A stretch of 64,000 nucleotides of DNA from positions 1,364,001 through 1,428,000 of the forward strand of contig JAPEHQ010000005.1 in the NCBI GenBank assembly GCA_027405735.1, read 5' to 3'. The stretch comes from Mucor racemosus. Lineage: Eukaryota; Mucoromycota; Mucoromycetes; Mucorales; Mucoraceae. Below are positions 12,957-24,265 of this stretch, piece after piece (position 1 is the first letter of the stretch; the number at the start of each line of letters is the position of its first letter). The notes below the pieces were generated by a model. It had not been told where the DNA came from, ran no database searches, and worked only from the letters and a program-made list of their open reading frames with translations. The position numbers and the translations under genes were made by a program.

Positions 12957-14119
12957 ACTAAAACTCAATGTAAATCACCTCTAGCGCAATAATTATAAAT
13001 TAAGACTATATTATTATCAAATCATCTACCACACAATATTAACATGTATAAAGGTTTACAGTAATAAGCTTGAATCAAGTGGGTACAGCATCGTAAATTC
13101 TTGAAAAAGTTCTCAAGTATTATAAAATCTCTTATTTTTAAGACTTACAAGGCTTATAAGCGGAATATTAATTTAAAAAATTATTTTTGTCCAGACCATC
13201 AATTTTGACATTTTTTAATTTTTTTTTTCTGATTTTACAAATCTAGAGTTAATTATACTACCAATTATAAAAACAAAAAATATACACATATGCAGAATTT
13301 AGCGCTCTATTTTTTCAATAAAAAATAATAATCATTTTTATTGCAAAACATTGCATGAAAATCCTTTAATTAAAAAACCGTTTTTGGGACAAAAGTACAA
13401 ATTCTCATTATTTAACATTTAATATTAAGCTTTTATAAAATGTGTATTAGTCATGGCTACAATTTTCTCTCACAATGTAGTATATTTAAACGTCGATTTT
13501 GGTATCAAAACTTGATTTTTCTGTTTTTTGATCAAAATCACGAGTGATGGTAAGGATAAAATGAGTCCCGAAAATGTCCGCTATAAAAACTGAATTTTCA
13601 GACCGTACGTGGTTAAATATAAAAAAAGTTAAAAAAAAAGAAACGCTTTTTTATTTAAAACTTAGATATACCATAGTATAAGAGACTAAGCAATTCAATC
13701 TTGCTATGTTCAATTACGGAGTCGTTCTACGGGCCCGCTTTTGCAATGTTTTAATAAATGTATAATATGACAGACGGTTTTTCTGGTAGAAAAATGTATG
13801 TTTCTATAATAAAAAAAGATATTGCCTATTTTGTTTACATTGGCTGAAATGAGCTATTTAGCAGGGTTTTAATTGCGCTAAATAATGTAAAGCTTTGAAA
13901 AAAAATTTCTACGTGTGTTGTTTCGCTCTTTTTGTTTTCATATTATTCCAAGAATATATTCACTGTTTGATAAGGCATTTCAGACTATCAAGATGGTATT
14001 CTTTTCTTTTATCTGAATATGCATGCTAACGTAAGGCACTAATGTTTTTAATATAATAGGTAGCAGCCTATACCGGGAACTGATTTTTTTATTTAACCGC
14101 ATTCTAAGATCAAATATCA

Positions 14120-14640
14120 TTATTTATTACTGTACTGTTGGACGTATTTCTTGATTACCACATCAAATCGAAGGCAATGATATTTATATCTACTTAATGA
14201 AAAGCTAGAACTGGCTACAAACTCACGAAATGTTCCAGAGAGGTGATAAAATTTCAGATGATATAGAAACACAAAAAAGAATAATTTCATATCATGTCTA
14301 ATAACCATAGTAATTCTGATCGTAGCTATGCTTGAAAGCAAATCCTTTTTCAGCTGGCAATCGTAAACCAAAACAGTAAGTTTAAATAAGGTTAATTTAT
14401 TTAAATTTATGTGTGATAAAGTAAAATTCATTACCTTAGATTTGGTTTCCATATAAATTTAAGCAGTAAGTGGTTTTTAATTTTATGCTCAAGCAAAAAC
14501 CATTCTTGCAATATACATTATACAGTAGCTATAAACATATTTACAAATAATGATAATCGTAAATATATTGGCTCTTGCATGTATTGCTCTACAGCAACAA
14601 CGTATTGAATTGTATTGTCTATAATTTATATTAATAAAAA
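14120..14640. repeat. 3' portion of R1 (copies B and C)
   Basis: This part, including GTTGGACGTATTTCTTGATTA and AAATCGAAGGCAATGATATTT, is shared with 20280-20810 of copy C. A 110-codon minus-strand frame exists in B, but it is disrupted in C and has a non-protein-like composition, so it is not called as a gene. Confidence 0.6.
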
Positions 14641-14662
14641 CAAATGTAATTTAAAAACCCAT

Positions 14663-15010
14663 TGTTACGCCAGGAGATTATATCAATCTCAAAGCTAAAA
14701 TATGTACTGAATCATTTAATAAAAATGAAGGAAAACTGTTATTAAATGAAAGAGCACACTAAAACTAAAGAACTTTATTATAAAATCAAAACATCTTCTT
14801 TTATATTCACATTCTCTAATTATATGACCTGTTTAAATGAGTCTATTTATATATATACATATATCCAATCAAGTCTAGGTGACACACACTAGTTCCACAT
14901 TCCTGTATAAACGGAGCTTCATAACATAATACACAGTAACGTAGAACTTAACATATCAAACTGTGTCGTAATCTTAACAAAGGGATGCGCCCAGATCTGT
15001 GGATGCAACA
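14663..15010. mobile_element. Solo LTR 1 (348 bp) with 5-bp target duplication CCCAT
   Basis: The element starts TGTTACGCCAGG and ends GATGCAACA (TG…CA, with TGTT/AACA inverted ends). CCCAT flanks it directly on both sides (14658-14662 and 15011-15015). The uninterrupted homologous site is present in R1-C near 20820. These are the diagnostic marks of a retrotransposon LTR left after LTR-LTR recombination. An older, inverted, truncated relative lies at 21617-21898. Confidence 0.88.
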
Positions 15011-15083
15011 CCCATTCCAGTAAAAAAAAATGGAATGGGATTTTGAGAACGGCACGATGCTCATGTACAAATCAGTTTGTGCC

Positions 15084-15811
15084 TGCACTGGAATTACATA
15101 CTAAAAACGTTTGATAATAATAAAACAATCTAAATTCCAAGTGTCGCTCATAAAATATGATGCCACTTGAAATTTGAATAACAATAATAAACAAACGCTT
15201 CAATTGAACACATTAACAAACGCATATTAAAAATATGAAATACCTTTTTGAACCATACATGTCGTGTAGATGATAGCACCCTTGATCACGGTGTAATCAA
15301 TTACACAAATAACATATATTATATCAAAACAGGGTTCTATCCAAATCAATAATAATAATAAACAAGGTATCAATTTAGTCAACTGCTCATCTATATTGAA
15401 GTTGCACTATCAATATAAATAAGATTCAAGCGTATAAAAAACTACCCCCCTTAAAATCAAGGTTACATAAAATAGATACATAACAATAATAAACAAAACA
15501 ACCATTTCCCAAAAGGCCGATATTGTCACACTTGACATCAATCGCTTATGATCAATGCTCTACATGATTTACCCCTAAAATATTAAATTAATAACAATGT
15601 ACTCAAAAGTGGAAGACTACTAAATATATATCCATTCAAGTCTGATGGTATCCAAGTTCTCCAAATCACTATAAATACACTCATACTTTTTCAATTATTT
15701 TAAATCTTCAGAAATCTTTTGAATAAAACTTTTAGCTGATTATAATTGTATTTCTACTGCTTTTATTTTATATTTTTTTTATTTTAGTAAATAACTTCGT
15801 TGTTTACTGCA
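15084..15811. mobile_element. Solo LTR 2 (728 bp) with 5-bp target duplication GTGCC
   Basis: It begins TGCACTGGAATT and ends TTTACTGCA, with GTGCC on both sides (15079-15083 and 15812-15816). Copy R1-C has the empty site (TTGTGCGCATACAATC). Near the 3' end there is a TATAAATAC promoter-like motif at about 15674 and AATAAAA at about 15722, as expected for U3 and R. It is a different family from solo LTR 1. Confidence 0.85.
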
Positions 15812-16292
15812 GTGCCCATACGATCAGCTCATTGTGCTCGTGGTCATATCTTATTATTATGCACAAATAGGGATAATGATATTATGCTTATGCGCAATTC
15901 TATTATTATGCACACATGGGATTAATGTCATGCACACGGACAGAATCTATAGTTCTGTACATACAGGCTTTTTGTTATGCTCGTGTGCAGTTCCTTTTGT
16001 TGTGCCCATGTGCATCTTGTTATCCTTTCAGCCATTATTCAGTGGGTGCAACAACTCATCAGGCTATAGTAGTGTGCAGCCCACCTGGGCACAACAAAAT
16101 TATCTTGTGCAGCGCAGGTCAGCCGCAGTGCTTTTATATCTAAATTCTTTAAATTTTCGATTTTATGGATTTTTTTTTGAATACGGTTGTATCATCTTAT
16201 ACTTTTCGAATTAAATCCGTTATTAGGCTAATAATGTTGTTGGTTGTATTTATGCTTTACTTAAAATAAGCCTTTGAATAATTAATAGCAAT

Positions 16293-16325
16293 AATACAGT
16301 CGAACCTTAATTTTTGTATAAAATT
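16293..16325 (+). mobile_element. Possible pogo/Tc1-type terminal repeat relic
   Basis: TA followed by CAGTCGAACCTTAATTTTTG resembles the terminal inverted repeat of pogo/Fot1-like elements, which insert at TA. Two CCGG…TGTTCGG motifs follow within 150 bases. No matching opposite end was found, so this is a suggestion only. Confidence 0.3.
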
Positions 16326-16497
16326 TTGATACCTGCATCTTATAGCTGTTTGGAATACTTAAACAACCGCGTCCGGGCTGTTCGGTATTTTTTTCTAGAG
16401 ATTTAAAGCTTGGAAATATTATTAGATGGCCGCTTCCGGAGATTGTTCGGCTTTTTTTGGAAGAGTGACTATTCGCAAAAATATGAATGATATACTA

Positions 16498-17024
16498 TGT
16501 TGTGTGCCACCAAGTACCATATGTTATCACCTTCTACAGTATCAATACGTCTTGCAATCTACTGACTACAACATGTATTGAAGTGCAAAGCCTTTATATT
16601 GGATATAAAAAACTCCTAGCGTACTACGTTTAATTAAGTAACTACCAAGAACGCTTGGACCTCAATCATGACACCATATTATTTCATCCCAGCGGTTAAT
16701 CAATCAAGTAGCTATCAAATCAGCATCCAAGTACAATTAGCGCAGCATTAAAACAAAGCAACTCTCAATCTCTGCAAGGACGGTTTAATTATGATTGACC
16801 CATTTCAATCCATAGATTACTATCAAACAGGTCTAATGGTTCAATAGTTCCTTAAATTACATCTCAGGATCTCAATGTCACATTAATATAAAAGGCCATA
16901 CTTTTATATCTAAATAAACAATATCTTTTTTTTATTATGTAGTTAAATAACTGATTCATTACTCATTCTCTTTTAATTGTATTTTTTTTTAAGTATTATT
17001 CATCAAACCTGAAAATATACGACA
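16498..17024 (+). mobile_element. LTR-like element E3, copy 1
   Basis: About 527 bp runs from TGTTGTGTGCCACCAAG to AAAATATACGACA, with a TATAAAAGG promoter-like motif at about 16889 and AATAAAC shortly after. Related copies lie at 21084-21615 (same strand) and 28193-28711 (opposite strand). No target duplication flanks this copy. An LTR is the likeliest reading; a terminal-inverted-repeat element is the alternative because the 17-mer start recurs at 28040. Confidence 0.6.
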
Positions 17025-17130
17025 AGGCTAAACCTTTTGCAATTCTGTGGATCAGCGCTAGAAGTACCTGTCGCTGCAACGGGAGGTCATTTGGATTTAT
17101 ATTTGTTGAGAAGAACTGATGGGCTTGCTG
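17025..17130 (+). pseudogene. Unidentified coding relic next to E3
   Basis: One frame reads LNLLQFCGSALEVPVAATGG then HLDLYLLRRTDGLADP without a stop. A diverged copy on the opposite strand at about 26222-26330 keeps the GGHLD core but carries stops. Protein-level similarity between the copies hints at a retroelement internal region, but the family was not recognised. Confidence 0.3.
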
Positions 17131-17768
17131 ATCCTAGTAGATGTAAGCAGCAGGTAACCAACCTGTTGCTTAAACTGGCTGAACGTACAATGATCCATGG
17201 ATGCTGGTAGTATTGGTGTCGAGCCGGGTTTTTCCAGCCAAATTTATTAGTATGCATATCATATGCATTAATGAGAAAGGAAAACATTTGATAGACATTG
17301 ATGTATCATTCTTAAACCGGATCATGTCAAATCCAAAAAAGTAAACAATAACAGATCCGGAACCGGAAGCTCCTTATTAATTAAATATTAACTATACAAT
17401 GCTCCTAAAAGCATGGTATAAAAGCATGGTATAGAAGCATGGTGTAAAGCATGATACACCAGTGCGATATTCCAACATGATATACCAACATAACACATTA
17501 CTATTAAATAATATCTAAACTACCTTATCACATCATTGATTTCCCAAATCAAATAGTATATAAACCCTATTAATTTCATTCCAATAAACGATATCTCTTT
17601 ACTTGATTAAATTTCTAATTTTATTTAACCTAAGCATAGTTTTATAAATCAGACATATGCAAAACCTACTAATTAAGAAAAAAAGGAGGATCATATTCGA
17701 TGAGAAGCAAGGTCATCGGAGATTCTCTTTCGAAATTCATATCCTAATACCAAAGGGCTTCCCCTTTG
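17131..17768. other. Repeat-rich spacer with short AGCATGGTATAAA direct repeats
   Basis: At 17410-17452, three to four imperfect copies of AGCATGGTATAAA lie in tandem. A TATATAAACCC motif at about 17561 followed by AATAAACG is LTR-like. No gene was found. Confidence 0.35.
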
Positions 17769-17846
17769 GTGGGTTTGAACTTACAAATATGTGTGTCGCC
17801 CTCAACTTGTAGCGCATGCGCTACTCGTTAAGCTTGTCACTCTCCC
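17769..17846 (-). repeat. tRNA-like relic, possible tRNA-derived SINE head
   Basis: Read on the minus strand, the 78-nt segment begins GGGAGAGTGAC, has an A-box-like TTAACGAGTAGCGCATGCG and ends with a B-box-like AGTTCAAACCC (9 of 11 to GGTTCGAANCC) at about the right spacing. The anticodon stem does not pair properly and no intact acceptor stem closes it, so this is not a working tRNA. It could be a decayed tRNA gene or the head of a SINE. Confidence 0.45.
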
Positions 17847-18374
17847 TTGGTCTTCAATTTTAACCCCCATACACGTGAACATGTATTTGTCAGTTTTTTA
17901 CTATTTGGTAAATGCAGCAAATTAAGGCGTATTTTTTCTTTTTGGAAATGACAATAGAGCTTTCCAGAAATTGGTAATAGAAATCATCTAAAAAAAATTC
18001 CAATCTGTGATGGATATAAACAAAACTCAATGCTTGTACATCAATATTAAGCTGTATAATACAAAAATTGAATATGAATGAATGTAAAGCAATATTTGCC
18101 AAAATGGGAGTTACTTTAATAACATGAGCTACAACGCACAGAAACTCAAGTGATATTTAACAGATGAGGCTGCATTGGAAAATTCAGTTTTTAGGTGTAG
18201 GAACACCTAGAATTATACTGAAAAACCAAAGTACACATTATTCATCAAACTAAAGACAGACATCAACTTTCCAAGCCACCAGTGTTAAAAGCAGATATCA
18301 ATTGTATAATCTCTTCTACCAATGCGAAATAGTAATATGATACACTGTATCAATCAATCAGTTTGACAATTATA
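17847..18374. other. AT-rich region without identified content
   Basis: No gene or repeat could be supported. A 70-codon minus-strand frame at 17890-18102 has no recognisable features and AT-driven composition. Confidence 0.3.
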
Positions 18375-21095
18375 ATCGATGGTATTAACAATAATAAGAT
18401 CAAGTTTTTAAAGTAACAACAAAAAACTACCAACATTATACTCGTAAATTGTAATTTAATACATTATCATCGTTCAATATGACCGAATATTAATGAATCA
18501 GAAAAAATACAACTGGTAATGTAAATAAAAAACTGATACTCCTCAATGTAAAACGAAGTCAAGATTGATAAAAGGTGCATTCATTGTGTGGTAAAAATTG
18601 TGACATTTTGATGAATAGAAATTACAGGACCAAGATGTTGTGTTTACTTCAGGATTTCAAAAGGGTTCAAATGCATTCTTCATTAAACTCAACTAGATGT
18701 TAGATACTCCTCATATGCGATTAGTATCATTTTGTCTTTTATTTAATTGTTGTACTATCAAAAACCAAGCTTTTCATAGCTTATAACAATGACAATGGGA
18801 TGTTTCTGATTTCAGATTGGCGGCATTTATCATAAGGCGGACTGAAGATACATTTGATACTCCTGTTGATGGAACAAGTCAATTTAATTTATGGAATTTG
18901 AATGGAAATACCCAGGAACCATTTGTAAGTACTTAAGTTAGTTCTTGTCAAGGATTGAACAAAATGGCTTGGGACAAAGAGGATAAAAAGGCGGCAATAG
19001 GTTCCAGTGATGGCCATGTTTATGTTAATGATATTGGATAATAGGTAAGAATGAAACTCAATGTAAATCACCTCTAGCGCAATAATTATAAGTTAAGACT
19101 ATATTATTATCAAATAATCTACCACACAATATTAACATGTATAAACATTTACAGTAATAAGCTTGAATCAAGTGGATACAGCATCATAAATTCTTGAAAA
19201 AGTTCTCAAGTATTATAAAATCTCTTATCTTTAAGACTTACAAGGCTTATAAGCGGAATATTAATTTCGAAAATTATTCTTGTCCAGATCATCAATTTTG
19301 ACGTTTTTTAAATTTTTTTTCTGGTTTTGCAAATCTAGAGTTAATTCTACTACCAATTACAAAAACAAAAAGTATACGCATATACAGAATTTAGCGCTCT
19401 ATTTTCTCAATAAAAAATAATACTCATTTTTATTGCAAAACATTGCATGAAAATCCTTTAATTAAAAAACCGTTTTTGGGACAAAAGTACAAATTTTTAT
19501 TACTTAACATTTAATATTAAGCTTTTATAAAATTTGTATAAGTCATGGCTACAATTTTCTCTCACAATGTAATACATTTAAACGTCGATTTTGGTATCAA
19601 AGCTTGATTTTTCTGTTTTTTGATCAAAATCATGAGTGTTGGTAAGGGTGAAATGAGTCCCGAAAATGTCCGCTATAAAATCTGAATTTTCAGACCGTAC
19701 ATGGTTAAATATAAAAAAATAAAAAAGACGCATTTTTATTTGAAACTTAGATATATATCATAGTACAGTATAAGAAACTTAGGCGTTCAATCTTGCTATG
19801 TTCAATTACGGCGTCGCTCTACGGGCTCATTTTTGCAACTTTTTAATTAATGTATGATATGACAGAAGGTTTTTCTGATAGAAAAATGCGTGCTTCTATG
19901 ATAACAGATATTGGTTGTTATGTTTAGTTTATGGTTCATGCGCTGTAATGCTGCATTTACAATGGCTTTAATGCTGCATTTACAATGGCTGAAATGCACA
20001 ATTTAGCAGAGTCTTAATTGCGCTAAATAATGTAAAGCCTTGAAAATTTTTCTACGTATTGTTTCTCTTCTCTTTTTGTTTTTATATTCCAACAAGGATA
20101 TATTCACCGTTTGATAAGGCGTATAAGACTATCAAACTGGTATTCTTTTCTTGTATCTGAATACACATTCTAACATAATGGAATAATGTTTTTAATATAG
20201 GTAGCCGTCTTTCTATATATTAGAGACTGATATTTTCATTTAACCGCATTCTAAGATCAAATATTATTATTTGCTACTGCAATATTGTTGGACGTATTTC
20301 TTGATTACCAGATCAAATCGAAGGCAATGATATTTATATCGACTCAATAAAAAGCTAGAACTGGCTACAAACCCCCCAAATGTTCCAGAAAAGTGATACA
20401 ATTTCAAACAATATAGAAACACAAAAAAAGAATAATCTGATGTCTTGGCTAATAATAATAGCCATAGTTTTGATCGTAGCTATGCTTAGAAACAAATTTT
20501 CTTACAGCTGACAATCGTAAGCCAAGGTAGTAAATTTAAAAATCGTTAATTTGTTTGAATGTTATGTGTGGTAAAGTAACATTTGTAACCTTAGGTTTAG
20601 TTTGCATATAAATTTAAGCAGAAAGTGTTATTTAAGTTGATGCTCGAGCAAAAAAAACTATTGTTGCTACAAACATTATAGCTATAAACATATTTACAAA
20701 TGATAATAGTAATTGTAAATATATTAGCAATTGCATTTATTGCTCTACAACAACAATTTATTGAATTGTATTATCTGTAACATATTATATTAATGAAAGC
20801 AAATGTAATTTAAAACCACATTCTAGTAAAAAATGCAATGAAATCTTGAGAACGGCACAATAATGCTCATGTATAAACCAACTTGTGCGCATACAATCAG
20901 CTCATTATGCTTATGGCCAGATTTTATTATGATGCACAAATAGGGATAACGATATGCTTATGGGCAATTCTACTATTATGGGATTAATGTCATCATGCGC
21001 ACGGACAGAATCTTTAATCCTGCACATCATACTACAGGCTTTTTGTTGTGCTCGTGTGCAGTTTCTTTTGTTGTGTCCATGTGTTTTTATGCCAC
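18375..21095 (+). repeat. Dispersed repeat R1, copy C (most complete)
   Basis: This is the longest uninterrupted copy, about 2.7 kb. Its 5' part (from CGTTCAATATGACCGAATA, about 18470) is shared with copy D, and its 3' part with copy B, through to a TGTGCA-rich block ending near 21090. The stretch 18375-18470 also resembles 46195-46310. No transposase or reverse transcriptase frame is present, so the repeat is non-autonomous or derived. Confidence 0.8.
18838..19042 (+). pseudogene. Dynein intermediate-chain fragment within R1-C
   Basis: A single plus-strand frame reads FDTPVDGTSQFNLWNLNGN, then TQEPFVST, a TAA stop, and continues in the same frame with GLNKMAWDKEDKKAAIGS and SDGHVYVNDIG before a stop. 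It mirrors the last two WD40 blades of cytoplasmic dynein intermediate chain (family pattern VDGxxxLxLWNLN…EVP…ALNxxxW…VYDVGE). Copy D shares the same internal TAA, so the fragment was already dead before the repeat spread. Confidence 0.7.
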
Positions 21096-21615
21096 CTAGA
21101 TAGTATCACACGTCATCGCCTTCTACAGCATTAATACATCTCACAATCTATTGACTACGACATGTATTGAAGTGCAAAGTCTTGATATAATCGGATATAA
21201 GAAACTTCTAGCGTACCAAGTTTAATCCAATTATTGTCAAAAATGCTTGGACCTCAATTATGACACCATATTATTTTATACCAGCAGTTAATTAATCAAG
21301 TAGTTATCAAATCAACATCCAAGCATATTTAGCGCAGCATTGAAACAGGACAACTCACAAGCTCTGCAAGAACGGTTAAATTATGATTGATCCATTTCAA
21401 TCCATAGATTACTATCAAACAGATCCAATGGTTCAATAGTGCCTTAAATTACATCTCAGGATCTCAATGTCAAATCAATATAAAAGGCCATACTTTTACA
21501 TCTAAATAAACGATATCTTGTTTTTATTATACAGTTGAAGAACTGATTAATTACTCATTCTTTTATATTGTATTCTTTTTTAAGTACTATTTATCAATCC
21601 TGAAAATATACGACA
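21084..21615 (+). mobile_element. LTR-like element E3, copy 2
   Basis: It matches 16498-17024 from a degenerate GCCACCTAGATAG start through TATAAAAGGCC and AATAAACG to AAAATATACGACA. Its 3' end abuts an inverted piece of the solo-LTR-1 family, giving a nested junction at 21616. Confidence 0.6.
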
Positions 21616-21616
21616 G

Positions 21617-21898
21617 TATTATGTTATAAAGCTCAGTTTATACTGTTCGTATTGAGGAATGTGGAACTGGTGTGTGTCACCTAGACTTGATTGGAGATAT
21701 ATATGTATATATATAAATAGACTCATTTAAACAGGTCATATAATTAGAGAATGTGAATATAAAAGAAGATGTTTTGATCTTATAATAAAGTTCTTTAGTT
21801 CTAATGTGCTTTTTCATTTGATAGCAGTTTTTTTTCATTTTTAATAAATGATTTAGTACATGTTTTAGCTTCTAAATTGATATAATTTCCTGGCGTAA
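21617..21898 (-). mobile_element. Truncated inverted copy of solo LTR 1 family
   Basis: On the minus strand it starts near TTACGCCAGGAAATTATATC and proceeds through the same landmarks as 14663-15010 (AGAACTTTATTATAA, AGACTCATTTAAACAGGTC in reverse, and the AAGTCTAGGTGACACACAC segment). It stops at CATAATAC, lacking the last 75 or so bases of the complete copy. No target duplication was found. Confidence 0.7.
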
Positions 21899-22382
21899 AA
21901 TCAAAGCGTTCTCGGATATATATATATATATATACAGTATACGTATACTGTTGGTAAATAGTTTTCTTGTATATATATAACAATCAAGCAAATTTGCGTA
22001 ATTTTTTTTGATGAAACTGTGTGGTGGGTTTATAGAAAATACATCAATACATATATATTCTGTGCAGTTTACGTTTTTTTTTTAATACTGTCAATGGTTT
22101 TATAAGCGCTTAGTTGTATCATTCAATACGTTTTTGTATCAGAACAAAAAATAAGAAATAATAAATAGATGGATAAACCAATTAATTTCAATCTTGTAAT
22201 TTTTATTATGCAATATAAAGAATCCAAGAAAAAACAAATAAAATAAAAAATTATGGATCAATATTACAAACGATGAAATGCTCCAAGATGGAGGAAAACT
22301 TTTGATATAATTAGTTTAATGGAGTAGATAGTTAGCCGTTCAAAATAACGTTTCCAGCAACACCACGAGGAGGTCTATCTAC
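21899..22382. other. AT-rich spacer with (TA)n tract
   Basis: An 8-9 unit (TA) tract lies at about 21917-21934 and an imperfect palindrome ACAGTATACGTATACTGT at 21935-21952. No gene was seen. Confidence 0.35.
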
Positions 22383-22673
22383 ATGTTGCCATTTGACTTT
22401 ACAGTTTGTATACCACCATACTATAAAGTGATACTGAAATCAAGCAGATGCTGTGAAATCAATACGACTCCGATTGCCAGAAAGGGCTATAGTTTCCAGC
22501 CGGTTACCGTGAAAGAAGACTATAAGACCCTAAAAGGGGGAGAGGTCGCAAGTCCACGAATGGAGAGCAACCAGATTAAATTGACTCAGGATTACCGATT
22601 GTACAAAAACAAACAACTGAGTATAATAACCGAATTTACTAAGATAGCATCAAAACAAATACTATCCCAATAA
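22383..22673 (+). CDS. Hypothetical 96-aa frame of uncertain reality
   Basis: The frame is basic and Lys/Ser/Thr-rich (MLPFDFTVCIPPYYKV… to …ASKQILSQ), with no recognised domain, signal peptide or membrane segment. GC content is slightly higher than in the surrounding DNA. It lies just before the 91-bp/21-bp repeat complex and may be the start of the same decayed gene. It could equally be chance. Confidence 0.2.
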   Translation: MLPFDFTVCIPPYYKVILKSSRCCEINTTPIARKGYSFQPVTVKEDYKTLKGGEVASPRMESNQIKLTQDYRLYKNKQLSIITEFTKIASKQILSQ

Positions 22674-22682
22674 AGGTGGTAA

Positions 22683-22765
22683 AAGTTATCGCTTTTTTTC
22701 GATCAAATCATTTTGATTCTTAAACCTACGTAAGGTGTATCAAAAATCAGATAACGAAAAGATGC
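22683..22765 (+). repeat. Outlying diverged copy of the 91-bp unit
   Basis: TCAAATCATTTTGATTCTTAA followed by an ACC…AAGGTGT…CAAAAATCAGATAAC pattern matches the units of the array at 24750-25200, 2 kb downstream. The 21-bp minisatellite lies between the two. Confidence 0.6.
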
Positions 22766-22959
22766 TTTAACTTCTAGATGGATTAAAGTAAAAGCAAAGA
22801 AGACAAGACCAGAGGGACAGGACCAGAAACATTAGATTGGAGACGTTATATCAAAAGAAACCTTCAAAATTATAAAAAATATACCAAATTAGGATCAGAC
22901 GTTAACGATACTTTTTAAGTTTTCAATAATATACCTTTTTCATGAATTGAAACCACAAG

Positions 22960-24265
22960 TTAAAGAGATGAGACAAGAAGCACACGAATTGAGACCCGAT
23001 GGGGATGAATTGAGACTAGATAAATATGAAGTAAGACCAGATGAGCATTAATTGAAAAACTGATGAACATGAAAGAGCATACCTTTATACCAAAAGAGCA
23101 TAGATTGAGACCCGTTAAAGATAAAATAAAACCAGATATACATGAATTTTGACCACATCAGGATAACTTGAAAACAGATGAGTATACATTGAGACCAGAT
23201 ACAAATGGATGGAGACAAAACCAGAATAAATTGAATCCAGGTAAAAGTAAATTGAGAACAGGCTTGAATGAACCAAGATTAACTGTGAATAAATAGAAAT
23301 CAGATGAGCAAAAATTAAAATAGACCAGATGTAAACCACTTAATACCAGAGAAAAACAAATGGAGTTGAGACGAGCATAAATAATGGAGACCAGATAAAC
23401 ATGAATGGAGGCCAGACGAGCAAAACTAAAGACGAGATAAGAATAAAATGAGATGATATACTGATAAAATAGGACCAGAAGTGCATGAATACAGACCAGA
23501 TGTGCATGAAAATAAAGACTATACGTTGACAAAGGCAGAACGGATGTGCATTAAGTGAGACCAGAAGTGCATAAATAAAAACCAGATATTGATAAACCTA
23601 TACCAGATGTGCATACATTGAAACCAGGTAAGCATGTAATGAGACCAGATGCAACCAGAAAGACGAGATGCTAATGATATGATACAAGATGCGCATTAAT
23701 TCAAATGAGGAGCGCATGAAAGAAAACCAGATGTGCATAAACCTGAACCAGATAACTATGAATTGAAACCATATAAGCATTAAATTGAAACCAAATAAGC
23801 ATGAGTTCAAACCAGATAAGCACAAATTGAAATCAGAAGAGCATGTATTGGGACCAGACGAGCATGAGATGAGACTAGGAGAGTATGTTATGAGACCAGA
23901 TAAACATGGAGCAAAACCAGAAATACTTGAAGAAGCACCAAACATTGATAAATTGAGACTGAAAGTACATGAATGGAGATCTGATGAGCATAAAATAAGA
24001 CCATATAAACCTGAGTTGAGACCAGAAGTAAATTAATCGAAACCAGATATTGCTTACATGACATACAATATCCAGAATACTACCAGATATAGTAAAACAC
24101 CAAGACAATACATACACAAAAAGGCACCACGCAATTAAACGATTTAGGGCAGTGGGAATGGAGAATCAAGGATCATGTAAGACAAACAGAAACCAGATAG
24201 ATAAAGCACGACGTCAGATAAAACCACATAGAGTAGACCAAAACTAGATACAGGATATGAAAAAT
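22960..24265 (+). repeat. 21-bp minisatellite encoding a decayed heptapeptide repeat
   Basis: Roughly 60 imperfect tandem units of consensus GAGACCAGATGAGCATGAATT fill about 1.3 kb; related ACCAGA words extend from 22800 to 24740. The 21-bp period preserves reading frame. One open frame (23785-24036) reads as heptads such as KPDKHKL, KSEEHVL, GPDEHEM, RPDKHGA and RSDEHKI, consensus (R/K)PD(E/K)HE(L/M). Elsewhere stops and indels break the frame. Minus-strand frames over this region are the reverse complement of the repeat and are not genes. Confidence 0.85.

Larger units (their letters stand above)
12840..16130 (+). repeat. Dispersed repeat R1, copy B, interrupted by two solo LTRs
   Basis: It aligns with copy C (18375-21095) from the dynein-like segment through the core, the CAAATGTAATTTAAAA junction, the AGAACGGCAC segment and the TGTGCA-rich block. 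Copy C is continuous where B is broken at 14663-15010 and 15084-15811, so those two stretches are later insertions into B. A GTGCA/TGCAC-rich block (15812-16130) ends the copy. Confidence 0.8.

Noticed and set aside
15834..16214. 126-codon plus frame rich in Cys and hydrophobic residues
   Set aside because: It lies over the TGCAC-rich tail of repeat R1-B, and the corresponding part of R1-C does not keep it open.
23115..23945. Three overlapping minus-strand frames of 74-124 codons with Ser/Phe/Tyr/Leu repeats
   Set aside because: They are the reverse complement of the 21-bp minisatellite; repeats lacking stops in one frame create long spurious frames.
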